A stretch of 64,000 nt of DNA. Origin: Gemmatimonadota bacterium (lineage in GTDB: Bacteria > Gemmatimonadota > Gemmatimonadetes > Longimicrobiales > Gaopeijiaceae). The stretch's first letter is position 1, and the number at the start of each line of letters is the position of its first letter. The notes under the pieces were generated by a model. That model did not search any database, was not told the DNA's origin, and saw nothing but the letters and a program-made list of their open reading frames with translations. This document shows positions 1 to 9,106 of this stretch, one piece after another. Both the position numbers and the translations under genes were made by a program. The stretch covers positions 1 to 64,000 of the forward strand of contig JAPPNN010000083.1 of the NCBI GenBank assembly GCA_028873815.1, written 5' to 3'.

Positions 1-1312
1 CTCTAACTTGTTGTATTACAGCCGGTTGCGATCTTTTCAGGGCAGTCCATCATCCAGAGAGGAATGGAAGATGGCACGCACGAAACGTGACCGGCGCTCG
101 TACAGCGCCGGAGAATGGGGCCGCAACCGGGTGAGGGTGTTCCCTGATCCGAAGACCGGCCTCTACCAGATAGAGTGGCGAGAAAACGGGCGCAGGCTCA
201 CCCGGTCGCTCAAGCACCGCGACTGGAGGCGCGCGAAGCGGCAGGCCGACGAGGCCGCCGCCGGGTTCGCGAAGCCGGAGCCGAACGGCAAGCAGGAGGC
301 CGAGCCCGGGCCGCTCACCCTGGAGACGCTCTTTGACATCTACGGTGAAGAGGTAACCCCGACCAAGACCCGGCACTCGCGGCAGCATGACCGGACCGCG
401 ATGAAGATGTTCCTCGGGTTCCTCGGAAGGAACCGCGACCCGGCAACGCTTTCCCAGAGGGACTGGGACCGGTTCATCCGGGCGCGCCGGGCCGGAAGGG
501 TCGGACCGAGCGGAAAGCCCGTGTCGGACCGGATGGTCGAATACGACCTGAGGTTCCTGATCGCGGTCTTCAACTGGGCATCGAGGTCGAGGGACGAGCG
601 GGGCCGGCTGCTGATCGAGTCGAACCCGCTCAGGGGCTTGAGGACGCCCATGGAGAAGAACCCCACCCGGATCGTTCTCACCGAGGACGAGTACCGGGCG
701 CTTCTCGGGGTGTCCCGCAAGGTGGACTGGCGGTTCCGCGTCGCGCTCGTGCTCGCGCACGAAACGGGACACCGAATCGGAGCCGTCCGCAAGCTCCGGT
801 GGGACGACATCGACCTCGACGGCGAAACCATCCGGTGGCGCAGCGAGCACGAGAAGACCGGATACGAGCACGTCACGCCCGTCACCCCCGAGGCGGTTGC
901 CGCCTTGGAGGAAGCGCGGCGGCGGAACCCGGCGACGGGCGACGCCCCGGTCCTGCCTTCGCCGAAGGACCCCTCGTCGAGCGTGGCCACTTGGGTGGCC
1001 CGAGGTTGGTGGGACAGGGCCGAACGGCTCGCGGGACTGGAGCCCAAGCGCGGGCGCGGCTGGCACTCGCTGAGGCGCAAGTTCGCCAGCGACCTCATGG
1101 ACCAGCCCCTGAAGGTGCTCTGCGAGCTGGGCGGCTGGAAGACGGCCAAGACCGTTCTCCAGTGTTATCAGAGAGCCGACGAGGGACAGCTCAGAACCGC
1201 GCTCGCAAACCGCCGCCGAGTTCGTACCTGATCCCGTTCGGCGGGAACCGAAGGGCGGGAATCAGACCCGCAAACCCCGTAAGTTCAATGGTCGCAACAG
1301 ATCCGAAACCGA
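1..1312 (+). mobile_element. End of an integrative element (integrase-proximal end)
   Basis: The element enters from the left of the window and carries an integrase transcribed towards its end. The sequence after the integrase stop (about 1232-1310) matches, on the reverse strand, the corresponding end of the elements at 29198 and 31109. Shared landmarks are repeated gcgggaa boxes followed by an aagttca box. Beyond about 1311 an open frame without a start runs on as a host protein, so the boundary is placed there by analogy. The exact core cannot be fixed because the other end lies outside the window. Confidence 0.7.
71..1231 (+). CDS. Tyrosine recombinase (phage-type integrase), 386 aa
   Basis: Site-specific recombinase that inserts and excises the element it rides on. 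The six catalytic positions are visible: R235 (GHRIG), K262 (EKTG), H332 and R335 (HSLRR), W356 (GGWK) and Y366 (CYQR). The N-terminal third is basic and probably binds arm sites. The start is the ATG of MARTKR, a motif shared with the two other integrases in this window (29289-30449 and 31202-32362). All three are exactly 386 aa and align without gaps in the catalytic domain. A conserved short frame ending QSI..RGxE runs up to this start in all three copies. Recognition is firm; target preference is unknown. Confidence 0.95.
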   Translation: MARTKRDRRSYSAGEWGRNRVRVFPDPKTGLYQIEWRENGRRLTRSLKHRDWRRAKRQADEAAAGFAKPEPNGKQEAEPGPLTLETLFDIYGEEVTPTKTRHSRQHDRTAMKMFLGFLGRNRDPATLSQRDWDRFIRARRAGRVGPSGKPVSDRMVEYDLRFLIAVFNWASRSRDERGRLLIESNPLRGLRTPMEKNPTRIVLTEDEYRALLGVSRKVDWRFRVALVLAHETGHRIGAVRKLRWDDIDLDGETIRWRSEHEKTGYEHVTPVTPEAVAALEEARRRNPATGDAPVLPSPKDPSSSVATWVARGWWDRAERLAGLEPKRGRGWHSLRRKFASDLMDQPLKVLCELGGWKTAKTVLQCYQRADEGQLRTALANRRRVRT

Positions 1313-1922
1313 AATCGGACGTTGGATCAGCGATTTCGGCTTCACGAGGGCGTTCGATCACCGCCTTCGCGAGGAGGGCGAAGCGGCGGCCGCATCGGCC
1401 AACGTTGTGCGGACGATCCTGCTGTGGGGTCGCGCCGACGCCGACGGCGTGCCGTTCCTGGAGCCGGCCTTCGTCGTCGACGCTCCGCCAACGCTGCCCC
1501 GGTCCGGGGGGCCGTACACGCTGACCGGGCTGAGCGTCGCGCGAGAGGAGTTGTTCTCGCTGCGCTTCGAAATGCAGGAAATGGCGGACGGGGACGGGGA
1601 GTCCGGATTCGTGTTCGCCCTTCCGGTGTCCCCGACGTGGGCGGACAGACTGGCGACCGTGGTGCTGGTCGGGCCCGGAGGGACTGCGACGCTGAGCGGT
1701 GCGAACGGTCCGCTGGCCGCCATCCTCCGCGACCCACAGACGGGCCAGGTCCGCGGGATCGTGCGCGACCTCGCGAGCCTCGACGGCGGCCAGGGCGGCC
1801 TCGGCACGCTCGCCGGAGCCGCGGCCGACCCGGCCTCCATCGCGTCCATCCTCCCCGACGACGCCAACCTCGAGGTGCTGGTCTCCCGGGGCCTTCCCGA
1901 TGCGGAACAGTGGAGGCGCTAG
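1311..1922 (+). pseudogene. 3' fragment of a host gene cut by the element (possible metallopeptidase C-terminus)
   Basis: The reading frame is open from the element boundary to the stop at 1922 (about 203 codons) and lacks a credible start at its beginning. GTG 1407 is the best internal one. The first residues read E-I-G-R-W-I-S-D-F-G-F. A W-I-S-D-Y/F-x-F string often follows the Met-turn of metzincin-like secreted peptidases. That, and a beta-rich remainder with VLVGPGG and a RDPQTG turn, make a secreted zinc peptidase C-terminus plausible but unproven. The 5' part is not in this window and presumably lies beyond the far end of the element. It could still be expressed from the internal GTG. 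Confidence 0.55.
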
Positions 1923-2022
1923 GCCGGCAAAGCCTCGATCCCGGCGTGGCCCGTGGAGATGACGTTTCCTAAGTTGAAAGGTTGCGAAGCGGCGTCATCC
2001 GTCGTTCTCGAAGGACGGGCGC

Positions 2023-4542
2023 GTGAAGACACTGAGTGCGGGTGCGGTTCTATGGCTGTGGTTGGCCCTCACGGGGCAACCCTCGGGGGACCGTGCGTCC
2101 GGCTCCACGCCCCTTCCGGCGCACGACGTGGCCGTCTTCACCGACGTGGCCGTCCTCGCCGACATGGCTCTCCTCGCCGACACCGCGGACCTGACCGCTG
2201 TGGTCCAGCGCTACTGCGCCCGCTGTCACAACGAGCGCCTCCTGCGCGGCAACCTCACGCTGGAAGAGTTCGTCGTGGAGGCGGCGCACGAGCGGGCGCC
2301 CACGGCGGAGAAGATGATCCGGAAGCTGCGCGCCGGGATGATGCCGCCCCCGGGCCAGCGCCGGCCATCCCCGGACACGCTCCGGGCCCTCGTCGAGACA
2401 CTGGAGACCGTCGTCGACCGCGAGGCCGCCCGCGACCGGAACCCCGGCTCGCGGCGCTTTCAGCGGCTGAACCGGGCCGAATACGAGCGCGTGATCCGCG
2501 ATCTCCTCGACCTCGAGATCGACGCCAGCCGCTGGCTGCCGGCGGACACCTACCTCGGCGCCTTCGACAACATGGCGGACGCGCAGGGCCTCTCGACCAC
2601 GCTCCTAGAGGCCTACCTGAGGGCCGCCACGGAGGTGAGCCGGATCGCCGTGGGCAACCCGGACGCCCTCTCGAAGACCGCCAAGTACACGAACCCGATC
2701 GACGTCTCGCAGCACGCCTGGGATCACATCGAGGGCACGCCGTACGGGACGCGCGGCGGGATCGTCGTGACCCACGATTTCCCGGTGGACGGGGAATACG
2801 TGATCTCGATCGAGACGCTCTTCGGGCAGGGGACCAGCTTCCAGGACGTGGACATCTCGATCGATGGGGAAGGGGTCGCCCTCCTCGGCCTCGAGCACGG
2901 CGGGCGCTCGACGGTGCCGACCCGCACGGAGCCGATCTTCGTGAAGGCGGGCCAGCGCCAGGTCGCGGCGGCGTTCGTGCGCACGATCGAGGGACCGTAC
3001 GAGGACCGCCTGAAGACACCGGGCTGGTCCTTCGTCGGGGGCGAGGACTCCCAGGCGTGGGCGAACTACGGGATCACGGCGCTCCCCCACCTGAGCGAGC
3101 TGATGATCACGGGCCCCCGGCGCAACTCGGGACTCTCCGAGACCGCGAGCCGCCGCAAGGTCTTCCACTGCCATCCGGGACGGAGCGAGGCGGCACGGGT
3201 CTGCGCCGAGTCGATCGTGACCCGGCTCGCCCGAGCGGCCTACCGGCGGCCGGTGACGGAGGACGATCTCGCGGGACCCATGGCTTTCTACGATGACGCG
3301 GCGGCCGACGAAGGGTTCGAGATCGGGGTCCGGACCGCGCTGCAGGCGATCCTCGCCAACCCCTCCTTCATCTTCCGTCTCGAGCAGGCGCCGCCCGAGG
3401 CCGCGGCCGGCGAGAGCTACCGGATCGCGGACGTGGACCTCGCGTCCCGCCTCTCCTTCTTCCTCTGGGCGGCGAGCCCGGATGACGAACTGCTGACGCT
3501 GGCCGCGGAGGGACGGCTCTCGGACCCGGCGGTCCTCGAGGCGCAGGTGCGCCGGATGCTGGCGGACCCGCGCGCCGGGGCGCTCTCGACGCGCTTCGCC
3601 TCGCAGTGGCTGAGGCTCCAGGACGCGGAGGACAACCAGCCGGAGCCGTACCTCTACCCGGACTTCACGGGCCAGCTTCGCGAGGACCTCGTCCGGGAGA
3701 CGCAGCTCTTCTTCGATCACTTGGTGCGCGAAGACCGGAGCCTGCTCGAGCTGTTCACGGCGGACTACACCTTCCTGAACGAGCGCCTCGCGGGGCACTA
3801 CGGGATTCCGGGGGTTTCGGGGCCCGAGTTCCGGCGCGTGAGCTATCCGGACGACAGCCGGCGCGGTGTGCTTGGGCACGGTAGCGTGCTGCTCCTCACG
3901 TCGATGTCCGCGCGCACGTCGCCGGTGCTGCGCGGGAAGTGGGTGATGGAAGTGCTCATGGGGACGCCGCCTCCGCCCCCGCCGCCCAACATCCCCGCCT
4001 TCGACGACACGGAGTCCGCCCGGGGCGGACGGCTGCTCACGACGCGGGAGCGGCTGGAGATGCACGCGGCCAACCCGACGTGCCGCTCCTGTCACCGGTT
4101 CATGGACCCGATCGGGCTCGCGCTCGACAACTACGACGTGACGGGGCGGGTGCGGATACGCGAAAACGGGGTCGCGCTCGACACGCGGGGGACTTTCTAC
4201 GACGGGACCGACGTGAGCACGCCAGCGGAACTCGTCGACCTCCTCATGAAGCGGCCGGTCCCGCTCGTCCGGAACTTCACGGCGCACCTGCTCGCGTACG
4301 CGATCGGACGCCGCGCGGAGTACTTCGACCAGCCGGGGATCCGGGCCATCGCGCGCGAAGCGGAAGCCAACGACTACCGGATGTCCTCGTTCATCCTCGG
4401 CGTCGTGAACAGCGACGCCTTCCGGATGGCCAGGCCGGCGCCTGTGGTCGACGAGCAGGGTGGCTCGAGTCGGGAGGGTGAGAGTCGGGAAGATCGGATT
4501 CGACAGAGCGAGAGCAGCAAGACGGAGGGAGCAGGTTCATGA
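2023..4542 (+). CDS. DUF1592/DUF1588/DUF1585 cytochrome c-like exported protein (planctomycete-type)
   Basis: Large exported protein of 839 aa with an N-terminal hydrophobic segment followed by one haem c site, CARCH (C65-H69). Next come the modules that typify the PSD family (DUF1587, DUF1592, DUF1588, DUF1585), including the conserved CRSCHRFMDPIG stretch near the C-terminus, a second CxxCH. The biochemical role is unknown; family members are nearly always paired with a DUF1552 protein, as here. The GTG start is chosen because it gives a signal-like N-terminus. The stop overlaps the next start (ATGA), so translation is coupled. The N-terminal linker has a degenerate short repeat (DVAVLAD-like). 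Confidence 0.9.
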   Translation: MKTLSAGAVLWLWLALTGQPSGDRASGSTPLPAHDVAVFTDVAVLADMALLADTADLTAVVQRYCARCHNERLLRGNLTLEEFVVEAAHERAPTAEKMIRKLRAGMMPPPGQRRPSPDTLRALVETLETVVDREAARDRNPGSRRFQRLNRAEYERVIRDLLDLEIDASRWLPADTYLGAFDNMADAQGLSTTLLEAYLRAATEVSRIAVGNPDALSKTAKYTNPIDVSQHAWDHIEGTPYGTRGGIVVTHDFPVDGEYVISIETLFGQGTSFQDVDISIDGEGVALLGLEHGGRSTVPTRTEPIFVKAGQRQVAAAFVRTIEGPYEDRLKTPGWSFVGGEDSQAWANYGITALPHLSELMITGPRRNSGLSETASRRKVFHCHPGRSEAARVCAESIVTRLARAAYRRPVTEDDLAGPMAFYDDAAADEGFEIGVRTALQAILANPSFIFRLEQAPPEAAAGESYRIADVDLASRLSFFLWAASPDDELLTLAAEGRLSDPAVLEAQVRRMLADPRAGALSTRFASQWLRLQDAEDNQPEPYLYPDFTGQLREDLVRETQLFFDHLVREDRSLLELFTADYTFLNERLAGHYGIPGVSGPEFRRVSYPDDSRRGVLGHGSVLLLTSMSARTSPVLRGKWVMEVLMGTPPPPPPPNIPAFDDTESARGGRLLTTRERLEMHAANPTCRSCHRFMDPIGLALDNYDVTGRVRIRENGVALDTRGTFYDGTDVSTPAELVDLLMKRPVPLVRNFTAHLLAYAIGRRAEYFDQPGIRAIAREAEANDYRMSSFILGVVNSDAFRMARPAPVVDEQGGSSREGESREDRIRQSESSKTEGAGS

Positions 4543-5963
4543 ACTTCATCACCGGCACACACCTCTCGCGCCGCACCTTCCTGCGGGGCGCCGGCGCCAG
4601 CGTCGCGCTGCCCCTGCTCGACGCGATGGTTCCCGCGGGTCGGCTGTGGGCCGACCCGATGAAGGCGGCGGAGTTCACGCGCCTCGTCTGCATCGAGGAG
4701 TCGATGGGGGTCGCGGGCTCGAGCGACTGGGGCGACGAACGTCACCTGTTCGCGCCGGCGACGACCGGACGCGACTTCGAGCTGGTGGCGGACAGCCAGC
4801 TCCGGCCGCTGGAGGCGTTCCGCGAGCACATGACGATCGTGAGCAACACGGACTGCCGCTCGGCGGAGGCGTTTCGGGCGGAGGAGATCGGCGGCGACCA
4901 CGACCGGTCGACGGCGGTGTTCCTCACCCAGGCGCATCCGAAGCAGACGCAGGGGTCGGACATCTTCCTCGGCACCTCGCTCGACCAGTTGCATGCCCAG
5001 CGCTTCGGGCGGGAGACGGTGCTTCCGTCGCTCGAACTCTGCATCGAAGGCATCGATCGCGGCGGGGGCTGCGCCTACAACTACCACTGCGCGTACACGA
5101 CGTCGCTCGCCTGGGCGTCGCCGAACCAGCCGCTGCCCGCGATCCGCGAACCGCGCGTCGTGTTCGAGCGCCTGTTCGGCGCCGGGGACTCGGCCGAGGA
5201 CCGGGCGGCGCGCCGCCGCACGGACCGCAGCATGATCGACTGGATCGCGACCGAAGTCGCCCGGCTCAGGCGGACGCTGGGCGCGGCGGACCGGGTCGCG
5301 CTGGACGAATACGTCGAGCACATCCGCGAGATCGAGCGCCGGATCCAGCTCGTCGAGGCGCGCAACACGAGCGGCGACGAACGGGAGATGCCGGAGGCCC
5401 CCTCCGGGGTCCCCGACTCCTTCGAGGAGCACATGCAGCTCATGTTCGACCTGCAACTGCTCGCGCTGCAGACCGACCTCACGCGCGTCATCACCTTCAA
5501 GACCGGCTTCGACCAGTCCAACCGGACTTTCCCGGAGAGCGGGACGACGAAGTCCGTCCACGGGGCCTCGCACCACGGAAACGTCGCCGAGGACATCATG
5601 GACTTCAACAAGATCAACACCTACCGGCTCGGGCAGGTCGCCTACTTCCTGGAGAAGATGCAGGACACGATGGAGGGCGAGGCGTCGCTGCTCGACAAGA
5701 CGGCGATCGTGTGGGGGTCGCCGATGGCGGACGGGAACCTGCACAATCACCGGCGCGCTCCGCTGCTAATCATGGGCGGGGCGAACGGGGCGCTCGAGGG
5801 TGGGGTCCACCTGCGGGCCCCGGACGGGACGCCGATGGCGAACGCGTTCGTGAGCCTCATGCGAAAGATCGGACACCCGCAGATGGCCTCTTTCGGCGAC
5901 AGCGACGGGGCGTTCCCGCTCGAGTTCACGGGCGAGGCGGCCTCGGGGAGCGGCACGAGATGA
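4539..5963 (+). CDS. DUF1552 family protein, Tat-exported
   Basis: The N-terminus SRRTFLRGAG is a clear twin-arginine signal followed by a hydrophobic core, so the protein (474 aa) is exported folded, probably with a cofactor. The rest matches DUF1552, the constant partner of DUF1592 cytochromes; no reaction is established. Features seen include TFKTGFDQSNRTFPESG and a histidine-rich VHGASHHGN patch near residues 340-350. It overlaps the upstream gene by ATGA and the downstream ankyrin gene by ATGA, which places it in the middle of a translationally coupled run. Confidence 0.92.
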   Translation: MNFITGTHLSRRTFLRGAGASVALPLLDAMVPAGRLWADPMKAAEFTRLVCIEESMGVAGSSDWGDERHLFAPATTGRDFELVADSQLRPLEAFREHMTIVSNTDCRSAEAFRAEEIGGDHDRSTAVFLTQAHPKQTQGSDIFLGTSLDQLHAQRFGRETVLPSLELCIEGIDRGGGCAYNYHCAYTTSLAWASPNQPLPAIREPRVVFERLFGAGDSAEDRAARRRTDRSMIDWIATEVARLRRTLGAADRVALDEYVEHIREIERRIQLVEARNTSGDEREMPEAPSGVPDSFEEHMQLMFDLQLLALQTDLTRVITFKTGFDQSNRTFPESGTTKSVHGASHHGNVAEDIMDFNKINTYRLGQVAYFLEKMQDTMEGEASLLDKTAIVWGSPMADGNLHNHRRAPLLIMGGANGALEGGVHLRAPDGTPMANAFVSLMRKIGHPQMASFGDSDGAFPLEFTGEAASGSGTR

Positions 5964-7927
5964 GAAACGGGATTGCGGCAGCGCTCCTGATTTCGGCCCT
6001 CCTCCCGGCGGGTTCGGCCGCGCAGGAGGGGGCGTCCTCCACCGACCGGCTGCTCGAAGCGGCGCGCGACGGGGCGGCGGAGGTCGTGCGCGCGCTCGTG
6101 GGGGACGGCGGGGACGTGAACGCGGCGCGGGGCGACGGGATGACCGCGCTGCACTTCGCCGCCGAGCGCGGCCACGCGGCCGTGGCCCGGGCGCTGATCG
6201 ATGCGGGCGCGGCGGTCGACGCCGGGACGCGGATCGGCCGCTATGCGCCGCTGCACCTGGCCGCCCGCGGAGGGCACGGGCCCGTCGTCGCGCTCCTGCT
6301 CGAGGCGGGGGCCGACGCGAACGCCGCGACGACGAACAGCGGCGTGACCGCGCTGCACCTCGCCGCCGCCGCCGTGGACGGCCGGTCGGCCGTGGCCGCG
6401 CTGCTCGACCACGGCGCCGATCCGAACGCCCGGGAGGGGTCGGCGGGGCAGACACCCCTGATGTTCGCGGCCGCCGCGAACCGTCCCGCTGCCGCGGCCG
6501 CGCTGCTCGAGGCCGGCGCCGACCCCGGCATCGCGACCGCCGTGGTCGACGTCCTGCCCAGCCTCGCGCTGGACCGGGAGGCGAACCGCCGCATGCGGGA
6601 CCTGATCGGCGCGCCGCCGGAGACGCTCGGCCCGTACGGGCCCGAGGTGGACCCCGAAGCCGAGTGGCCGGGCGAGCCGACCCCGGCCCATGTGCAGGCG
6701 GCGATCCGCGCCCAGCGCGAGTTCCTCCGCTCCGGCTTCGATGTCGGCGACGTCAGCGCACATTCGCTGGGCCGCGTGGGGCCCGACTATCCGGGCGGTC
6801 CCGACCTCATCCGTCCCCCGTACCGCGAGGTGCTCGTCGGCCGCACCGGCGGCATGACCGCGCTCCTGCACGCGGCCCGCGAGGGCCACATCGAGGCGGC
6901 GACCGCCCTCCTGGACGGCGGCGCGGACATCGACCAGGCGAGCGGGGACGCGACGAGTCCGCTCCTCATGGCGGCGCTCAACGGCCAGTTCGACCTGGCG
7001 CTCGCCCTCATCGAGCGCGGGGCCGATCCCGACCTCGCCGCCTCGACGGACGGGGCGACGCCCCTCTTCGCCGTCCTCCAGACCCAGTGGGCGCCGAAGT
7101 CCAACTACCCGCAGCCGCGCGCACAGGACCTGCAGGACGCCGGGCACATGGACGTGCTCCGCGCGCTGCTCAAGGCCGGCGCCGATCCCAACCCGCGCCT
7201 GAACACGCACCTGTGGTACTGGGAATACGGCCTCACGAAGATGGGGATCGATCTCACGGGGGCGACGCCGTTCTGGCGGGCCGCCTTCGCCCAGGATATC
7301 GAGGCGATGAAGCTGCTCGTCGCGCACGGGGCGGATCCGAACATCCCCACGCGCTGGCCCGAGGTCGGGATGCGCGAGCGGCGGCAGCAGGACGGCCGGC
7401 AGCAGGAGGACTCGGCGCTGCCGTGGATTCCCGAGGGCGCGCCCAACGCATGGCCGATCCACGCGGCCGCGGGCGGAGGTTACCTGGGGCTGGGCGCGTT
7501 CAGCGTCCGCAATCGGCCCGACCAGTTCATTCCCGTTGTGAAATACCTGATCGAGGAACTCGGCGCGGACGTCGACCAGCGCGACTCGTGGCTCTACACG
7601 CCGATGCACTACGCCGCATCGCGCGGCGACAACGATCTCATCGAATACCTCGTGTCGCGGGGCGGGGACGTCAGCGCGATCACCCGCCTCGGACAGTCCA
7701 CGGCGGACATGGCGCGCGGCGGCCGGGCCGGGTTCTTCACCCGCGTCCCGTACCCGGAGACGGTCGAACTGCTCACGAGTCTCGGCGCGACGCTCGAGTG
7801 CCTCCACACGCACTTCCTCGACACCGGCGACTCCTGCCCCGGCGCCGGCATCGACGACCCGTGGGCCCCCGCCGCGACGGATGCGGAGGAGAAACGCTCC
7901 GACAGCGGGAAGAGGGAAAAGTCATGA
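5960..7927 (+). CDS. Exported ankyrin-repeat protein
   Basis: 655-aa protein with a signal peptide (ALLISALLPAGSAAQ) and a series of ankyrin repeats of the form G.TALHFAAERGH..V...L...GA. They run from about residue 30 to 200 and again from about 290 to the end, with a less repetitive stretch between. Ankyrin stacks bind other proteins, so a periplasmic scaffold for the DUF1592/DUF1552 pair is a reasonable inference. The start is the ATG overlapping the DUF1552 stop. The long upstream extension of the same frame lies inside the DUF1552 gene and is not coding. It ends with an ATGA overlap to the NHL gene. Confidence 0.9.
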   Translation: MRNGIAAALLISALLPAGSAAQEGASSTDRLLEAARDGAAEVVRALVGDGGDVNAARGDGMTALHFAAERGHAAVARALIDAGAAVDAGTRIGRYAPLHLAARGGHGPVVALLLEAGADANAATTNSGVTALHLAAAAVDGRSAVAALLDHGADPNAREGSAGQTPLMFAAAANRPAAAAALLEAGADPGIATAVVDVLPSLALDREANRRMRDLIGAPPETLGPYGPEVDPEAEWPGEPTPAHVQAAIRAQREFLRSGFDVGDVSAHSLGRVGPDYPGGPDLIRPPYREVLVGRTGGMTALLHAAREGHIEAATALLDGGADIDQASGDATSPLLMAALNGQFDLALALIERGADPDLAASTDGATPLFAVLQTQWAPKSNYPQPRAQDLQDAGHMDVLRALLKAGADPNPRLNTHLWYWEYGLTKMGIDLTGATPFWRAAFAQDIEAMKLLVAHGADPNIPTRWPEVGMRERRQQDGRQQEDSALPWIPEGAPNAWPIHAAAGGGYLGLGAFSVRNRPDQFIPVVKYLIEELGADVDQRDSWLYTPMHYAASRGDNDLIEYLVSRGGDVSAITRLGQSTADMARGGRAGFFTRVPYPETVELLTSLGATLECLHTHFLDTGDSCPGAGIDDPWAPAATDAEEKRSDSGKREKS

Positions 7928-9093
7928 AGACCCAGCCGTCTCTGGTGACGTTGGCGCTCGCGGCCGCGCTCGCCATTCCGGGGTGCGAGAGCGGGGAGCG
8001 GGCGGCCGCGGCGACCATGGACGGAGCCGGCGGATCCAACGGCGCCATCATAAAGGGCGGAGACGACCGCACGGGGCCCTACGATCCCGTCGCCGGCTGG
8101 TGGAAGGGCGCGCCCGACCATGACGACGAGTGGGGCTGGGGACAGGTGGCCGGCGTCGCCGTGGACCACCCGGACCGCATCATCGTCGTGACCCGCGGCG
8201 ACTGGCCCGCCGACCGGTCGGACCCCCGCGAGGACCGGTTGCGCCGCACGAACTACATCGTCGTCGCGAACGGGAACGGCGAGATCGTGGAACAGTGGGC
8301 CCAGTGGGACTCGCTCTTCACCCTCCCGCACCAGGTGTACATCAGCCCCTACGACCCCGACCGGCACGTGTGGGTGGTCGACAGCGGCGGCGGGGCAGGG
8401 CACATGCAGGTCGTCAAGTTCACGAACGACGGCAGCGAGATCGTCATGCGCCTCGGCGAGCGCGACCACCCGAAGACGCGCGAAGCCGCCCGCGCCCGAT
8501 CCGACTGGGGCCCCTACACCTACGGCTGGCCGTCGAAGCTGGCCTTCCTCCCGGACGGGAGCTTCCTCCTCGCCGACGGGTACTGGAACTCGCGGATCAT
8601 CAAGTACTCGGAGGACGGAGAGTTCATCATGCAGTGGGGCGCCCTCGGCACCGGACCCGGCGAATTCGATCTCCTGCACGGCCTCGCGGTGGACGAGGAC
8701 CGGGTCTACGTCGCGGACCGCCAGAACGAGCGCCTGCAGTTGTTCACGCACGACGGCGAGTTCATCGAGGAATGGCCGAACATCTTCGATCCCGTGAATA
8801 TCTGGCTCGACGAGAACGGCGCCGTGTGGGTCCTGGACGCGAGCCTGAACCGCGTCCTGAAGTACGACCGGGACGGCGTCCTCCAGGACTACTGGGGTGC
8901 CTACGGAGCGGCCGGCGCCATCGGGCGGGGGATCTGGCCCGGCGGCCTCTCGCTGCCGCACCAGATGGACATGGACGCGGACGGCAACCTGTACATCGCG
9001 TCCTACAGCGGGGGCTGGATCAACAAGTTCACCCCCAAGCCGGACGCGGACCCGGGCAGACTCCTGGGGCCGCGACTCCTGCTGACTCGCTGA
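7924..9093 (+). CDS. NHL-repeat beta-propeller lipoprotein
   Basis: 389-aa exported protein with a signal peptide ending in IPGC, a lipobox, so it is probably a lipoprotein with Cys20 as the lipidated residue. The body shows NHL/6-bladed propeller repeats, for example LLHGLAVDEDRVYVADRQN and DGNLYIASYS. Such propellers bind ligands or, in the peptidylglycine-lyase-like branch, metals. It is the fourth gene of the overlapping run beginning at 2023 and starts at the ATG overlapping the ankyrin stop. The function within the cluster is unknown. Confidence 0.88.
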   Translation: MKTQPSLVTLALAAALAIPGCESGERAAAATMDGAGGSNGAIIKGGDDRTGPYDPVAGWWKGAPDHDDEWGWGQVAGVAVDHPDRIIVVTRGDWPADRSDPREDRLRRTNYIVVANGNGEIVEQWAQWDSLFTLPHQVYISPYDPDRHVWVVDSGGGAGHMQVVKFTNDGSEIVMRLGERDHPKTREAARARSDWGPYTYGWPSKLAFLPDGSFLLADGYWNSRIIKYSEDGEFIMQWGALGTGPGEFDLLHGLAVDEDRVYVADRQNERLQLFTHDGEFIEEWPNIFDPVNIWLDENGAVWVLDASLNRVLKYDRDGVLQDYWGAYGAAGAIGRGIWPGGLSLPHQMDMDADGNLYIASYSGGWINKFTPKPDADPGRLLGPRLLLTR

Positions 9094-9106
9094 AGCCGGA
9101 CGCCGC

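Noticed and set aside
50..1149. Long open frames on the minus strand opposite the first integrase
   Set aside because: They mirror the codon pattern of the integrase in GC-rich DNA; similar mirror frames occur opposite the other two integrases and carry no protein motif.
4460..5959. Large + strand frame extending upstream of the ankyrin protein
   Set aside because: It runs through the DUF1552 gene in another frame and is Arg/Gly/Pro-rich; the real start is the ATG with signal peptide at 5960.
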